From assembly GCA_905214675.1 (NCBI GenBank), contig CAJMMS010000068.1, forward strand, positions 1 to 8,429: a stretch of DNA of 8,429 bases, given 5' to 3'. Below, piece by piece: positions 1 to 6,712 of this stretch. The position numbers were made by a program, and so were the translations under genes. How positions within the stretch are numbered: position 1 is the stretch's first letter; every line of letters starts with the position of its first letter. The notes under the pieces are model-generated. The model was not told where the DNA came from. It made no database searches and saw only the letters and a program-made list of their open reading frames with translations. The DNA comes from an uncultured bacterium (GTDB lineage Bacteria; Bacillota; Clostridia; Lachnospirales; Lachnospiraceae).

Positions 1-49
1 TTGCAGCGAACGGCGTCCTGTTTCCGTATATCAATTTCTCGACAAATTT

Positions 50-1981
50 TTATTTCTGCTCTTCTGTCTCTACTTTACGGTTTTCGCGAGTCTTGATCTC
101 TTCGCTGATTGCTGCAATAAAGTCATCCAGGCTCTTTGCGCCTTCATCGCCTGCAAAGCGGCTTCTGACAGAAACAGTATTTTCTTCTTCCTCTTTTGCT
201 CCTACTACCAGCATGTAAGGAATCTTCTGCAGTCTTGCTTCACGGATCTTGTATCCGATCTTTTCGGCTCTGGTGTCAATCTCGGTACGGATATTTGCTG
301 CTTCCAGTGCTGCTTTGACTTTCTCACCGTATTCCATATATTTATCGGAGATCGGCAGTACTTTTACCTGTACCGGGGATAACCAGGTCGGGAATGCACC
401 CGCGAAATGCTCGATCAGGATTCCGATGAAACGCTCGATGGAACCAAATGCTACACGGTGGATCATGATCGGACGATGTTTCTCACCGTCTGCACCGATA
501 TACTCGCAGTTGAATCGCAGCGGAAGCTGGAAGTCAAGCTGGATCGTACCACACTGCCAGGTTCTTCCGATGGAGTCTTCCAGATGGAAGTCGATCTTCG
601 GTCCGTAGAATGCTCCGTCTCCTTCGTTGATCACATAAGGCAGTCCCAGGTCATCCAGTGCACCTCTCAGGGCATCGGTAGCCATTTCCCAGTCTTCGTC
701 ACTTCCCATGGAATCTTCCGGACGGGTGGACAGTTCTACATGATATTTAAATCCAAAGAGCTGATATACTTCATCAATCAGTTTTGCAACGCCCTTGATC
801 TCATCGCGGATCTGCTCCGGCATCATGAAGATATGAGCATCGTCCTGTGTGAAGCAGCGTACACGCATCAGGCCGTGAAGCTGACCGGATTTTTCATGAC
901 GGTGAACCAGTCCGAGTTCTCCCATACGCAGCGGCAGATCACGGTAAGAACGCGGTTCTGACTGGTATACCAGGATTCCACCAGGACAGTTCATCGGTTT
1001 GATCGCAAAATCCGTGTCATCGATGACGGTTGTGTACATATTTTCTTTATAATGATCCCAGTGACCGGATGTCTCCCACAGATGGCGGCTTAACATGATC
1101 GGGGTGGAAATCTCTACATAACCGTTCTTTCTGTGGATCTCTCTCCAGTAATCCAGCAGCGTGTTTTTCAGGACCATTCCTTTTGGCAGGAAGAACGGGA
1201 ATCCAGGACCTTCTTCACGCATCATAAACAGACCAAGCTCTTTGCCCAGTTTTCTGTGGTCACGTTTCTTTGCTTCTTCCATGCGGTTCAGATATTCTTC
1301 CAGATCTGCTTTCTTGGTGAAAGAAGTACCGTAAATTCTGGTCAGCATCTTGTTCTTCTCACTGCCTCTCCAGTATGCACCTGCAAGGCTGGTCAGCTTA
1401 AATGCTTTTACCGGTTTTGTGCTCATCAGATGAGGTCCTGCACAAAGGTCTACGAACTCACCCTGCTGATAGAAGCTGATTTCGGCATCTTCCGGAAGGT
1501 CCTCGATCAGTTCTACTTTATATGGCTCTTCTTTTTCTTTGAAATATGCAATCGCTTCTTCTCTAGGTTTTGTGAAACGTGTGATCGGCAGAGCTTCTTT
1601 TACGATCTTTTTCATTTCTGCTTCGATCTTGACCAGATCTTCTGCTGTCAGCGGAGTTTCGCTGTCCACATCATAATAAAATCCATCGGCTACGGAAGGT
1701 CCGATCGCAAGCTTTACGTTCGGATACAGTCTCTTGATCGCCTGTGCCATGATATGGGAAGTAGTATGATGGAATGCCCATGCACCACCTTCGCTTTCAA
1801 AAGTCAGAATGTTTAAATTGCAGTCTTTATCTACAACAGTACGCAGATCTACCAGTTCTCCATCTACTTCACCGGCACATGCCACTCTTGCCAGACCTTC
1901 ACTGATATCTTTTGCAATATCCAGCACGCTCATTGCCTGGGCATATTCTTTTGTTGATCCGTCTTTTAATGTAATAATCAT
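50..1981 (-). CDS. thrS: Threonine--tRNA ligase (ThrRS)
   Basis: Cytoplasmic class II aminoacyl-tRNA synthetase that charges tRNA-Thr with threonine and edits Ser-tRNA-Thr. The 643 residues are the usual bacterial length and no domain is missing: TGS domain about 1-61; editing domain with the HxxxH site H72/H76 and with C180/H184; catalytic core about 245-535; C-terminal anticodon-binding domain about 538-635. The core zinc ligands are visible as C332 (in MNCPGG), H383 (in DDAHIF) and H508 (in IMIHRV). Motif 2 is around RHEKSGQLHGL and motif 3 around GSIERF. The ATG at 1979-1981 has an AAGGAAG-type ribosome site about 10 nt upstream, and the stop is TAA. It is a single-gene unit behind a T-box leader, so expression should rise when uncharged tRNA-Thr accumulates. 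Nothing in the gene looks damaged. Confidence 0.98.
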   Translation of the reverse strand: MIITLKDGSTKEYAQAMSVLDIAKDISEGLARVACAGEVDGELVDLRTVVDKDCNLNILTFESEGGAWAFHHTTSHIMAQAIKRLYPNVKLAIGPSVADGFYYDVDSETPLTAEDLVKIEAEMKKIVKEALPITRFTKPREEAIAYFKEKEEPYKVELIEDLPEDAEISFYQQGEFVDLCAGPHLMSTKPVKAFKLTSLAGAYWRGSEKNKMLTRIYGTSFTKKADLEEYLNRMEEAKKRDHRKLGKELGLFMMREEGPGFPFFLPKGMVLKNTLLDYWREIHRKNGYVEISTPIMLSRHLWETSGHWDHYKENMYTTVIDDTDFAIKPMNCPGGILVYQSEPRSYRDLPLRMGELGLVHRHEKSGQLHGLMRVRCFTQDDAHIFMMPEQIRDEIKGVAKLIDEVYQLFGFKYHVELSTRPEDSMGSDEDWEMATDALRGALDDLGLPYVINEGDGAFYGPKIDFHLEDSIGRTWQCGTIQLDFQLPLRFNCEYIGADGEKHRPIMIHRVAFGSIERFIGILIEHFAGAFPTWLSPVQVKVLPISDKYMEYGEKVKAALEAANIRTEIDTRAEKIGYKIREARLQKIPYMLVVGAKEEEENTVSVRSRFAGDEGAKSLDDFIAAISEEIKTRENRKVETEEQK

Positions 1982-2010
1982 CGTTTTTGTTCTTCCTTTC
2001 TCTTTTTACT

Positions 2011-2054
2011 AAAAACGAAAGCCCCTTGCAATGCATAACTGCAATGCAAGGGGC
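2011..2054 (-). terminator. T-box intrinsic terminator before thrS
   Basis: On the minus strand, arms GCCCCUUGCAUUGCA (2040-2054) and UGCAUUGCAAGGGGC (2021-2035) form a 15-bp stem with one internal U-U mismatch and a 4-nt loop. The stem is followed by UUUCGUUUUU (2011-2020). It starts just after the T-box antiterminator sequence and ends 30 nt before the thrS ATG. In T-box regulation, uncharged tRNA favours the antiterminator over this hairpin. Confidence 0.93.
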
Positions 2055-2314
2055 GAGTTCTCTTACCCGCGGTTCCACCCTGTTTGTCTCATCCGTCTCT
2101 CTGGCAGTATCTTTTCTTAAAATTATAATATAGAAACACTGCGTAAAAGTCGTCTGTAAAACCACTTATCTGACGATAACGGAGTCACCGGACCGGATTG
2201 GGGTCACTCAGAGGTAGTTTTCAGATGTTTCCCACTAAGATGCTCACACCATATGCATCTCTCTCTGAAGCTTTCCGCATCCTACTCGTCTCTTCATCGT
2301 GTTGTCTTTCTCTG
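2011..2314 (-). promoter_or_regulatory. T-box riboswitch (tRNA-Thr sensing) in the thrS leader
   Basis: Read on the minus strand, the leader carries the hallmark T-box sequence AGGGUGGAACCGCGGG (2066-2081), whose UGGA bulge binds the NCCA end of uncharged tRNA. Further upstream are an AGUA-type motif, CAGAGAG (about 2262-2268) and a GGUGUGAGC distal-loop element (about 2243-2251). The probable specifier is ACU (Thr) at 2216-2218, in the context GAAA-ACU-ACCUCUGAG; the next triplet, ACC, is also Thr. The bulge base A predicts a U discriminator on the tRNA. The outer stem I pairing could be ACGAU with AUCGU (about 2296-2300 with 2172-2176). It lies between a good promoter and a terminator hairpin in front of thrS. 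The outer boundaries are estimates. Confidence 0.95.
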
Positions 2315-2320
2315 TTTTTC

Positions 2321-2350
2321 ATTATACGCATCCCGCATTGGATTTGTCAA
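2321..2350 (-). promoter_or_regulatory. thrS promoter (sigma-A type)
   Basis: On the minus strand there is a perfect -35 TTGACA (2345-2350), an 18-bp spacer and a perfect -10 TATAAT (2321-2326). The predicted transcription start near 2314 gives a leader of about 333 nt that contains the whole T-box. Confidence 0.88.
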
Positions 2351-2359
2351 GGTAAAATC

Positions 2360-2388
2360 TTGAATTTGCCGGTTAAAAGTGTTACAAT
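2360..2388 (+). promoter_or_regulatory. Promoter of the degV pair
   Basis: On the plus strand: -35 TTGAAT (2360-2365), a 17-bp spacer and -10 TACAAT (2383-2388). The predicted start is near 2395, giving a leader of about 93 nt to the first DegV gene. Its -35 lies only 9 bp from the -35 of the divergent thrS promoter. Confidence 0.7.
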
Positions 2389-2431
2389 TCAAAAGACGTA
2401 TATCGTGCAATACATGACGCACAACTCGTGG

Positions 2432-2453
2432 CAAGAATGTACCAGCATTCTTG
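2432..2453 (+). other. Hairpin in the leader of the first degV gene
   Basis: Perfect 8-bp inverted repeat CAAGAATG / CATTCTTG (2432-2439 and 2446-2453) with a 6-nt loop, in the untranslated leader. AAAATTTT follows directly, so it could be a weak attenuator or a protein-binding site. The stem is AT-rich and the T run starts only four bases after it, so it is not a standard terminator. Confidence 0.4.
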
Positions 2454-2487
2454 AAAATTTTGCCCGTCAGGCAGAAAGGATGTGCCT

Positions 2488-3375
2488 ATGAGTAATTTTA
2501 TCCTGAGCTGCTGTTCTACAGCAGACCTTACCGAAGAACATTTTCAAAACCGTAATATTTCCTATATATGTTTTCACTATGAACTTGACGGAAAAGAATA
2601 TCCGGATGATCTTGGAAAGTCCATGCCTTTTGATCAGTTCTATCTTGCCATGCAAAATGGAGCCACCACAAAGACTTCCCAGGTAAATGCCGATGAATTT
2701 GAACATTATTTTGAGTCTTTTCTGAAAGAGGGCAAGGATATTTTGCATGTAACGCTCTCATCCGGCATTTCCGGCGTTATCAATTCCGCAATGGTCGCAA
2801 AGGAGGCATTGGAAGAACGCTATCCGGAGCGTAAGATTTATATTGTAGATTCTCTCGGAGCTTCTTCCGGATATGGTCTGTTTATGGATCGCCTTGCAGA
2901 TCTTCGTGATGAAGGATATACACTGGAACAGCTTTATGACTGGGCGATGCAGCATCGTCTGAACCTGCATCACTGGTTTTTCTCTACTGATCTTACTTTT
3001 TACATTAAAGGTGGCCGCATTTCCAAAACAGCCGGCACCATTGGCGGACTTCTTGGCATCTGCCCGCTTTTAAATATGGATGATGAAGGAAAGCTGATCC
3101 CACGCCAGAAAATCCGTACAAAAAGAAAAGTTATCCGCACAATTGTTGACAAAATGGAGGAATTTGCGGATAATGGTCTGGAATATAATGGAAGATGCTA
3201 TATTTCACAATCTGCCTGTATGGATGATGCAAAAGCAGTGGCAGATCTGGTGGAAGCACGTTTCCCAAAATTAAATGGAAAAGTGGAGATCTATTCTATT
3301 GGTACTACGATTGGAAGTCACACTGGTCCGGGAACCATTGCCCTGTTTTTCTGGGGGAATACACGGACACATTGA
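2488..3375 (+). CDS. DegV family protein (FakB-like fatty-acid-binding), paralogue 1
   Basis: A 295-residue protein of the DegV family. Characterised members (FakB) bind a fatty acid and present it to the kinase FakA, which feeds acyl-phosphate into phospholipid synthesis in the cytoplasm. Visible family motifs are TSQ at 63-65, LSSGISG at 90-96, VDS at 120-122, KGGRIS at 174-179 and the C-terminal HTGPGT at 278-283. The Ser/Thr of TSQ and SSGxSG line the carboxylate pocket in known structures. The ATG at 2488 is chosen because AAAGGA (2475-2480) lies 7 nt upstream; the in-frame GTG at 2482 sits too close to that site. It is probably the first gene of a two-gene operon with the next DegV, 61 nt downstream. 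No FakA gene is in the window, so the fatty-acid role and any specificity are inferred from the family. Confidence 0.93.
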   Translation: MSNFILSCCSTADLTEEHFQNRNISYICFHYELDGKEYPDDLGKSMPFDQFYLAMQNGATTKTSQVNADEFEHYFESFLKEGKDILHVTLSSGISGVINSAMVAKEALEERYPERKIYIVDSLGASSGYGLFMDRLADLRDEGYTLEQLYDWAMQHRLNLHHWFFSTDLTFYIKGGRISKTAGTIGGLLGICPLLNMDDEGKLIPRQKIRTKRKVIRTIVDKMEEFADNGLEYNGRCYISQSACMDDAKAVADLVEARFPKLNGKVEIYSIGTTIGSHTGPGTIALFFWGNTRTH

Positions 3376-3436
3376 TAAAATGGCCGGCAAGTTTCCGGCA
3401 ATATAGAATGTATAGATAATAAGGAGGATAATACCT

Positions 3437-4312
3437 ATGAAAACAGCCGTTATGACGGACACCAACAGCGGTATCACAAAACAGGAGGCAGATGCTCTTG
3501 GTATCTTTTTGATGCAGATGCCGGTGATCATCGACGGAGAAACACATTACGAAGGGCTTGACCTTACCCACGATTCTTTTTTTGCCGCACTGACCGGTAA
3601 TCAGAGCGTATCCACTTCCCAGCCATCCCCTGGCGATGTCATGGATATGTGGGATGAGATCTTAAACTCCGGTTACGATGAGGTTATTTATATTCCAATG
3701 TCCAGCGGACTGAGTGCTTCCTGTGAAGCTGCTATGGGACTTGCCCTGGATTATGACGGCAAAGTTCAGGTAGCCAATAACCACCGTATCTCGGTTACCA
3801 TGCGGATCTCCGTAATGGAAGCCAAACATTATGCAGAGCTTGGTGCTTCTGCTGCAAAGATCAAAGAGCTTCTGGAGGCAAATGCTTTCAACTCCAGCAT
3901 TTACATTGCAGTCGATACGCTGGAATTTCTCAAAAGAGGTGGCAGAGTGACCGCAGCCGGTGCTGCTCTTGGATCTGTCCTCAATATCAAACCGGTTCTG
4001 ACGATCCAGGGTGAACGTCTGGATGCTTTTGCAAAAGTGCGTGGCATGAAAAAGGCCAAACTTCGCATGATCGAAGCACTGAAAAATGATTTCGAAACCC
4101 GTTTTCAGGATATTCCAAAGGACCGTCTGCGTCTCGGTGCCGCCGGTGCCGGTCTTACTGATGATCAGGCAAAAGAATGGACGGACATGCTTACCACAGC
4201 CTTCCCTGAGATGGACGTTTACTATGATCCACTTTCTTTCAGCGTATCCTGCCATATCGGACCTGGCGGTTACGGTGTCGGTATCAGTGTGATCGGAGAA
4301 TACGATCTGTAA
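3437..4312 (+). CDS. DegV family protein (FakB-like fatty-acid-binding), paralogue 2
   Basis: A 291-residue DegV-fold protein and the probable second gene of the degV operon. Motifs by residue are an N-terminal TDTNSG (7-12), STSQPS (59-64), SSGLS (89-93), LKRGGRVT (165-172) and CHIGPGGYGVG (272-282). These match the fatty-acid pocket and the GGR and GPG loops of the family. It differs clearly from its neighbour: the usual VDS stretch is replaced by ANNHRISVT (113-121), and the last motif has CHIGPGG where HTGPG is typical. The ATG has a strong AAGGAGG (3421-3427) 9 nt upstream. A short GCCGG/CCGGC hairpin lies in the 61-nt gap before it, without a T run, so read-through from the first gene is likely. 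A different ligand preference from paralogue 1 is plausible but only inferred. Confidence 0.93.
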   Translation: MKTAVMTDTNSGITKQEADALGIFLMQMPVIIDGETHYEGLDLTHDSFFAALTGNQSVSTSQPSPGDVMDMWDEILNSGYDEVIYIPMSSGLSASCEAAMGLALDYDGKVQVANNHRISVTMRISVMEAKHYAELGASAAKIKELLEANAFNSSIYIAVDTLEFLKRGGRVTAAGAALGSVLNIKPVLTIQGERLDAFAKVRGMKKAKLRMIEALKNDFETRFQDIPKDRLRLGAAGAGLTDDQAKEWTDMLTTAFPEMDVYYDPLSFSVSCHIGPGGYGVGISVIGEYDL

Positions 4313-4351
4313 ACTTGATCTGATATCAAATTCCTGATTTTTCAGGATAAT

Positions 4352-4410
4352 AAAAAGGAGCATTTCCAACGGAAACCACCCTCTGTGGATTCGATGAAAA
4401 TGCTCTTTTT
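4352..4410. terminator. Bidirectional terminator between convergent units
   Basis: Arms GGAGCATTT (4357-4365) and AAATGCTC (4398-4405) are flanked by AAAAA on the left (4352-4356) and TTTTT on the right (4406-4410). A T tract therefore follows the stem on either strand. A small inner stem CCAC/GTGG (4376-4379 and 4385-4388) shortens the loop. It would end the rightward degV pair and also the leftward unit ending with the cytidylate kinase-like gene. Confidence 0.82.
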
Positions 4411-4420
4411 ATGTACCATT

Positions 4421-4451
4421 CTGTTGTTTATCTGTTGTTTATCTGTTGTTT
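4421..4451. repeat. 11-bp tandem repeat, about 2.8 copies
   Basis: CTGTTGTTTAT occurs at 4421-4431 and 4432-4442, followed by a partial CTGTTGTTT at 4443-4451, with no mismatches. It is noncoding and lies between the cytidylate kinase-like stop codon and the bidirectional terminator. It is probably a slippage-generated repeat in the 3' untranslated region; no function can be read from it. Confidence 0.85.
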
Positions 4452-4490
4452 GCCGTCTTTGTAGAAAATGCTTTTTATACAACGGTATCG

Positions 4491-5075
4491 TTATTTTTGT
4501 GCCAGGTCGCAGATCAGATCGACGCAGGTATCAATGCCAAGTGTTGAAGTACTCAGGCAGAGGTCATAATAATCTGCCACACCAAACTCGGTATTGGTAT
4601 AGTAAGAACAGTATTTCTTACGTGTCTTGTCGATTGAACGGATCTCGTCACTGATCTTGGCTTCGGTCGCATCCGGCATCTTGTCTTTCATACGCATCAT
4701 ACGCCAGTATGGTGATGCATGGACAAAGATGTGCAGGCCGCCGTCAAATTCTTTGAGGATCGTGTTGGCATTTCTGCCGACGATCACGCAGTTGCCTTTC
4801 TCACCGATCTCACGGATCACCTTTGTCTGTGCTTCAAACAGCGTCTCATTAAGCGGCTTGTTGTAAAAGTTAAACAGGCTCTGGGCAAATCCGAAATTGG
4901 CCGGGACTTTCTCATCCCAGCGACGCATGCTCTCCACATCTACATTGGATGTGGCGGCACTCCTCAGGATCAGCTCTTTATCATAATAATGATATCCAAG
5001 ACGCTCTGCCACTTTTCGACCAATTTCACCGCCGCCGGCACCAAATTCACGGCTGATCGTAATGATTTTCTTCAT
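4491..5075 (-). CDS. Cytidylate kinase-like family protein
   Basis: A 194-residue P-loop NTPase of the Cytidylate_kin2 type, common in Clostridia. The start ITISREFGAGGGEIG (5-19) is this family's variant nucleotide-binding loop; it lacks the classic GxxGxGK[ST] of true Cmk. Family-like stretches follow: YYDKELI (30-36), GNCVIVGRNAN (94-104), and a C-terminal basic lid-like segment IDKTRKKYCSYYTN (148-161). The ATG at 5073-5075 is chosen because AGGGAGG (5084-5090) lies 8 nt upstream; a longer frame reaching 5120 has no ribosome site. It follows the importer ATPase by 123 nt on the same strand with no clear terminator between, so it may be read through. The true substrate is unproven for this family, and CMP kinase activity should not be assumed from the name. 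Confidence 0.88.
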   Translation of the reverse strand: MKKIITISREFGAGGGEIGRKVAERLGYHYYDKELILRSAATSNVDVESMRRWDEKVPANFGFAQSLFNFYNKPLNETLFEAQTKVIREIGEKGNCVIVGRNANTILKEFDGGLHIFVHASPYWRMMRMKDKMPDATEAKISDEIRSIDKTRKKYCSYYTNTEFGVADYYDLCLSTSTLGIDTCVDLICDLAQK

Positions 5076-5125
5076 CTTCTCTTCCTCCCTTCTCATCATT
5101 TTTCTGTATGGAATCTGCATTTTAC

Positions 5126-5145
5126 TGCATGATACACATCATGCA
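5126..5145. repeat. Perfect 8-bp inverted repeat upstream of the cytidylate kinase-like gene
   Basis: TGCATGAT (5126-5133) and ATCATGCA (5138-5145) flank a 4-base spacer, 50-70 bp upstream of the ATG. There is no U run after it on the minus strand, so it is not an intrinsic terminator. It could be an mRNA hairpin at the 3' end of the importer message or an operator for a separate promoter. Confidence 0.5.
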
Positions 5146-5198
5146 TCGCATGACATACGCTTCTGTACACCTCTGCAATCCGCCGAAGGCTATGTCGA

Positions 5199-5939
5199 TC
5201 ACAGAACTTTGTTCAGGAAATCGATCGTACGTGCTTCTTTTGGATTGCGGATCACTTCATTCGGGGTACCCTGCTCTACAATGTAGCCGCCATCCATAAA
5301 GACAACGCGGTCTGCCACTTCTCTCGCAAAACCGATCTCGTGTGTTACGATGACCATGGTCATGCCGTCCGCAGCCAGTTCTTTCATAACATTTAAAACT
5401 TCACCAACCATCTCCGGGTCCAGTGCGGAGGTCGGCTCATCAAACAGCATGATATCCGGGCTCATGGCAAGTGCTCTTGCGATCGCCACACGCTGTTTCT
5501 GTCCGCCGGAGAGCATGTTCGGATAAACATCTGCCTTGTCAAACATGCCGACACGCTTTAACAGTTGAAGTCCTTTTTCCTTTGCCTGCTCTTTTGTCAT
5601 TTTTTTCAGCTCTACCGGAGCCAGCATAATATTCTCTAAAACGGTCTTGTGCGGGAACAGGTTGAAATGCTGGAATACCATACCGATGTTCTCACGCACT
5701 TTGTTGATGTCGGTGTGCTTGTCTGTGACATTGTTGCCATCCACGATGATCTCGCCCTCGGTTGCGATCTCCAACTGGTTCAGGCAGCGAAGAAAGGTAG
5801 ATTTACCGCTTCCGGAAGGTCCGAGCAGTACGACTACTTCTCCTTCATGGATATCCATGCTGATATCTTTCAATACTTCCAGTTTGCCAAAGCTTTTCTT
5901 TAAGTTGGAAACATGTACTTTTACTGTCTTATCTGCCAC
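5199..5939 (-). CDS. Polar amino-acid ABC transporter ATP-binding protein (GlnQ-type)
   Basis: Cytoplasmic ATPase subunit, 246 residues, that drives the importer encoded just upstream. All ABC motifs are intact: Walker A GPSGSGKST (40-48), Q-loop Q90 in VFQHFNLFPH, signature LSGGQ (143-147), Walker B IMLFDEP (163-169), D-loop SALD (171-174) and H-loop H200. VFQHFNLFPHKTVLENI is typical of the polar amino-acid (PAAT) ATPases. The start is taken as GTG at 5937-5939, because a GAGGAGG ribosome site ends 7 nt upstream; the frame is open further, to 5969, but without a better signal. It overlaps the permease stop by 11 nt, which implies translational coupling. The substrate cannot be fixed from the ATPase; glutamine, histidine, arginine or cystine are all possible in this family. 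Confidence 0.95.
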   Translation of the reverse strand: MADKTVKVHVSNLKKSFGKLEVLKDISMDIHEGEVVVLLGPSGSGKSTFLRCLNQLEIATEGEIIVDGNNVTDKHTDINKVRENIGMVFQHFNLFPHKTVLENIMLAPVELKKMTKEQAKEKGLQLLKRVGMFDKADVYPNMLSGGQKQRVAIARALAMSPDIMLFDEPTSALDPEMVGEVLNVMKELAADGMTMVIVTHEIGFAREVADRVVFMDGGYIVEQGTPNEVIRNPKEARTIDFLNKVL

Positions 5940-6597
5940 GGTCGATCCTCCTCTCGATTCTCTTTGCAAGTTTGCTCAAAGTTACGATAACGATCATGTA
6001 CATAATACCGACGATTGCCCAGGTCTGAAGACTCTTGAATGTATTTCCGGCGATCGTCTTACCCATGTTGGTCAGTTCCGGGAATCCGATAACGGACAGG
6101 ATCGAGGTATCCTTCAGCGTGATGATGAACTGGTTGATGATTGATGGAACCATCGTACGGATCGCCTGCGGCAGGATAACCAGACGCATACTTTTGGCAT
6201 AGGAAAGTCCAAGGCTTCGGCTCGCCTCCATCTGTCCTTTATCCACGCTCTGGATACCGGCACGGATGATCTCTGCCATATACGCGCCGCAGTTCATCGC
6301 CAGAGCGATCGTACCTGCCTGAAGTGCACTGAGCCTGAAATCCGTTGCCCCCATCATTTTCATACCGGATGGCACACCAAAGTAAATAAAATATGCCAGA
6401 ACGATCAGCGGAACGCCTCGCACCGCATCAACATAAACGGTACCGATGCAGTTCAGCACACGGCTTCTTCCTACATTCATCAATGCAAAAATCATACCGA
6501 TGATCATGGCAAAAAGCAATGACAGCAGTGTAAGAAGCAAGGTCTTTCCAAGTGCTCCAAGAAGCATGGAGCTGTAAGACTGTAAAATTGCAATCAT
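5929..6597 (-). CDS. Polar amino-acid ABC transporter permease (HisM/GlnP-type)
   Basis: Inner-membrane subunit of 222 residues, the normal size for a PAAT permease that works as a dimer. Hydrophobic segments are visible at about 16-40, 50-75, 92-110, 150-172 and 191-208. The EAA loop that docks on the ATPase is at about 124-147 (EASRSLGLSYAKSMRLVILP). The DAVRGVPLIVL stretch (57-67) is also characteristic of the family. The ATG at 6595-6597 has AAGGAG (6605-6610) 7 nt upstream. It is the only permease here, so the transporter is probably a homodimer in the membrane. It lies 245 nt after the binding-protein gene, with a hairpin and a possible extra promoter between, and overlaps the ATPase start. 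Confidence 0.95.
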   Translation of the reverse strand: MIAILQSYSSMLLGALGKTLLLTLLSLLFAMIIGMIFALMNVGRSRVLNCIGTVYVDAVRGVPLIVLAYFIYFGVPSGMKMMGATDFRLSALQAGTIALAMNCGAYMAEIIRAGIQSVDKGQMEASRSLGLSYAKSMRLVILPQAIRTMVPSIINQFIITLKDTSILSVIGFPELTNMGKTIAGNTFKSLQTWAIVGIMYMIVIVTLSKLAKRIERRIDRGR

Positions 6598-6627
6598 GTT
6601 CTTTCTCCTTCCCTTTGTACTTTTTAT

Positions 6628-6706
6628 GATGCCAGAGTCAAAAACCTGAAACCACGATGTGCTTGCACAGAATCGGTTTTAGGGCATCTCTTGCCTCCGA
6701 CATCTT
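6628..6706 (-). promoter_or_regulatory. Foldable leader upstream of the permease, unassigned
   Basis: The RNA between a candidate internal promoter and the permease can form nested stems: GAUGCC (6683-6688) with GGCAUC (6628-6633), AAACC (6675-6679) with GGUUU (6649-6653), and UGUG/CACA with loop CAAG (6658-6669). It also has competing pairings: AAAACC with a second GGUUUU (6641-6646), and UGCC (6683-6686) with an upstream GGCA (6692-6695). No known riboswitch consensus was recognised, and no U run follows the last stem, so any control would act on translation or RNA stability. The folding is by eye only. Confidence 0.3.
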
Positions 6707-6712
6707 CTTTTT

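Noticed and set aside
38..48. Spo0A-like box (TGTCGAG on the minus strand) near the left edge
   Set aside because: It is a single 6-of-7 match with no promoter nearby, expected by chance.
407..961. 184-codon open frame antisense to thrS
   Set aside because: It is a shadow of the thrS coding sequence, rich in unusual residues, with no start signals.
1899..2165. Open frame on the minus strand across the thrS leader
   Set aside because: It lies over the T-box core and terminator and overlaps the thrS start out of frame. It has no ribosome site and no protein-like composition.
3383..3399. Terminator between the two DegV genes (GCCGG/CCGGC)
   Set aside because: The stem is only 5 bp and no T run follows, so read-through is more likely.
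3392..3420. Separate promoter for the second DegV gene (TTTCCG-17-GATAAT)
   Set aside because: The -35 matches only three of six consensus bases, and the short gap fits co-transcription with the first DegV gene.
3662..4369. 235-codon open frame antisense to the second DegV gene
   Set aside because: The plus-strand frame encodes a clear DegV protein with a strong ribosome site. The antisense frame has no recognisable domain and runs through the terminator region.
4421..4451. CRISPR array
   Set aside because: The 11-bp units are directly adjacent with no spacers, so this is a simple tandem repeat.
5126..5165. Promoter for the cytidylate kinase-like gene (ATGTCA-16-TATCAT on the minus strand)
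   Set aside because: Both hexamers match poorly and the -10 falls inside a perfect inverted repeat, so the call is too weak to annotate.
5647..6144. 165-codon open frame antisense to the ATPase and permease genes
   Set aside because: It crosses two well-supported genes on the opposite strand and shows no domain or ribosome site.
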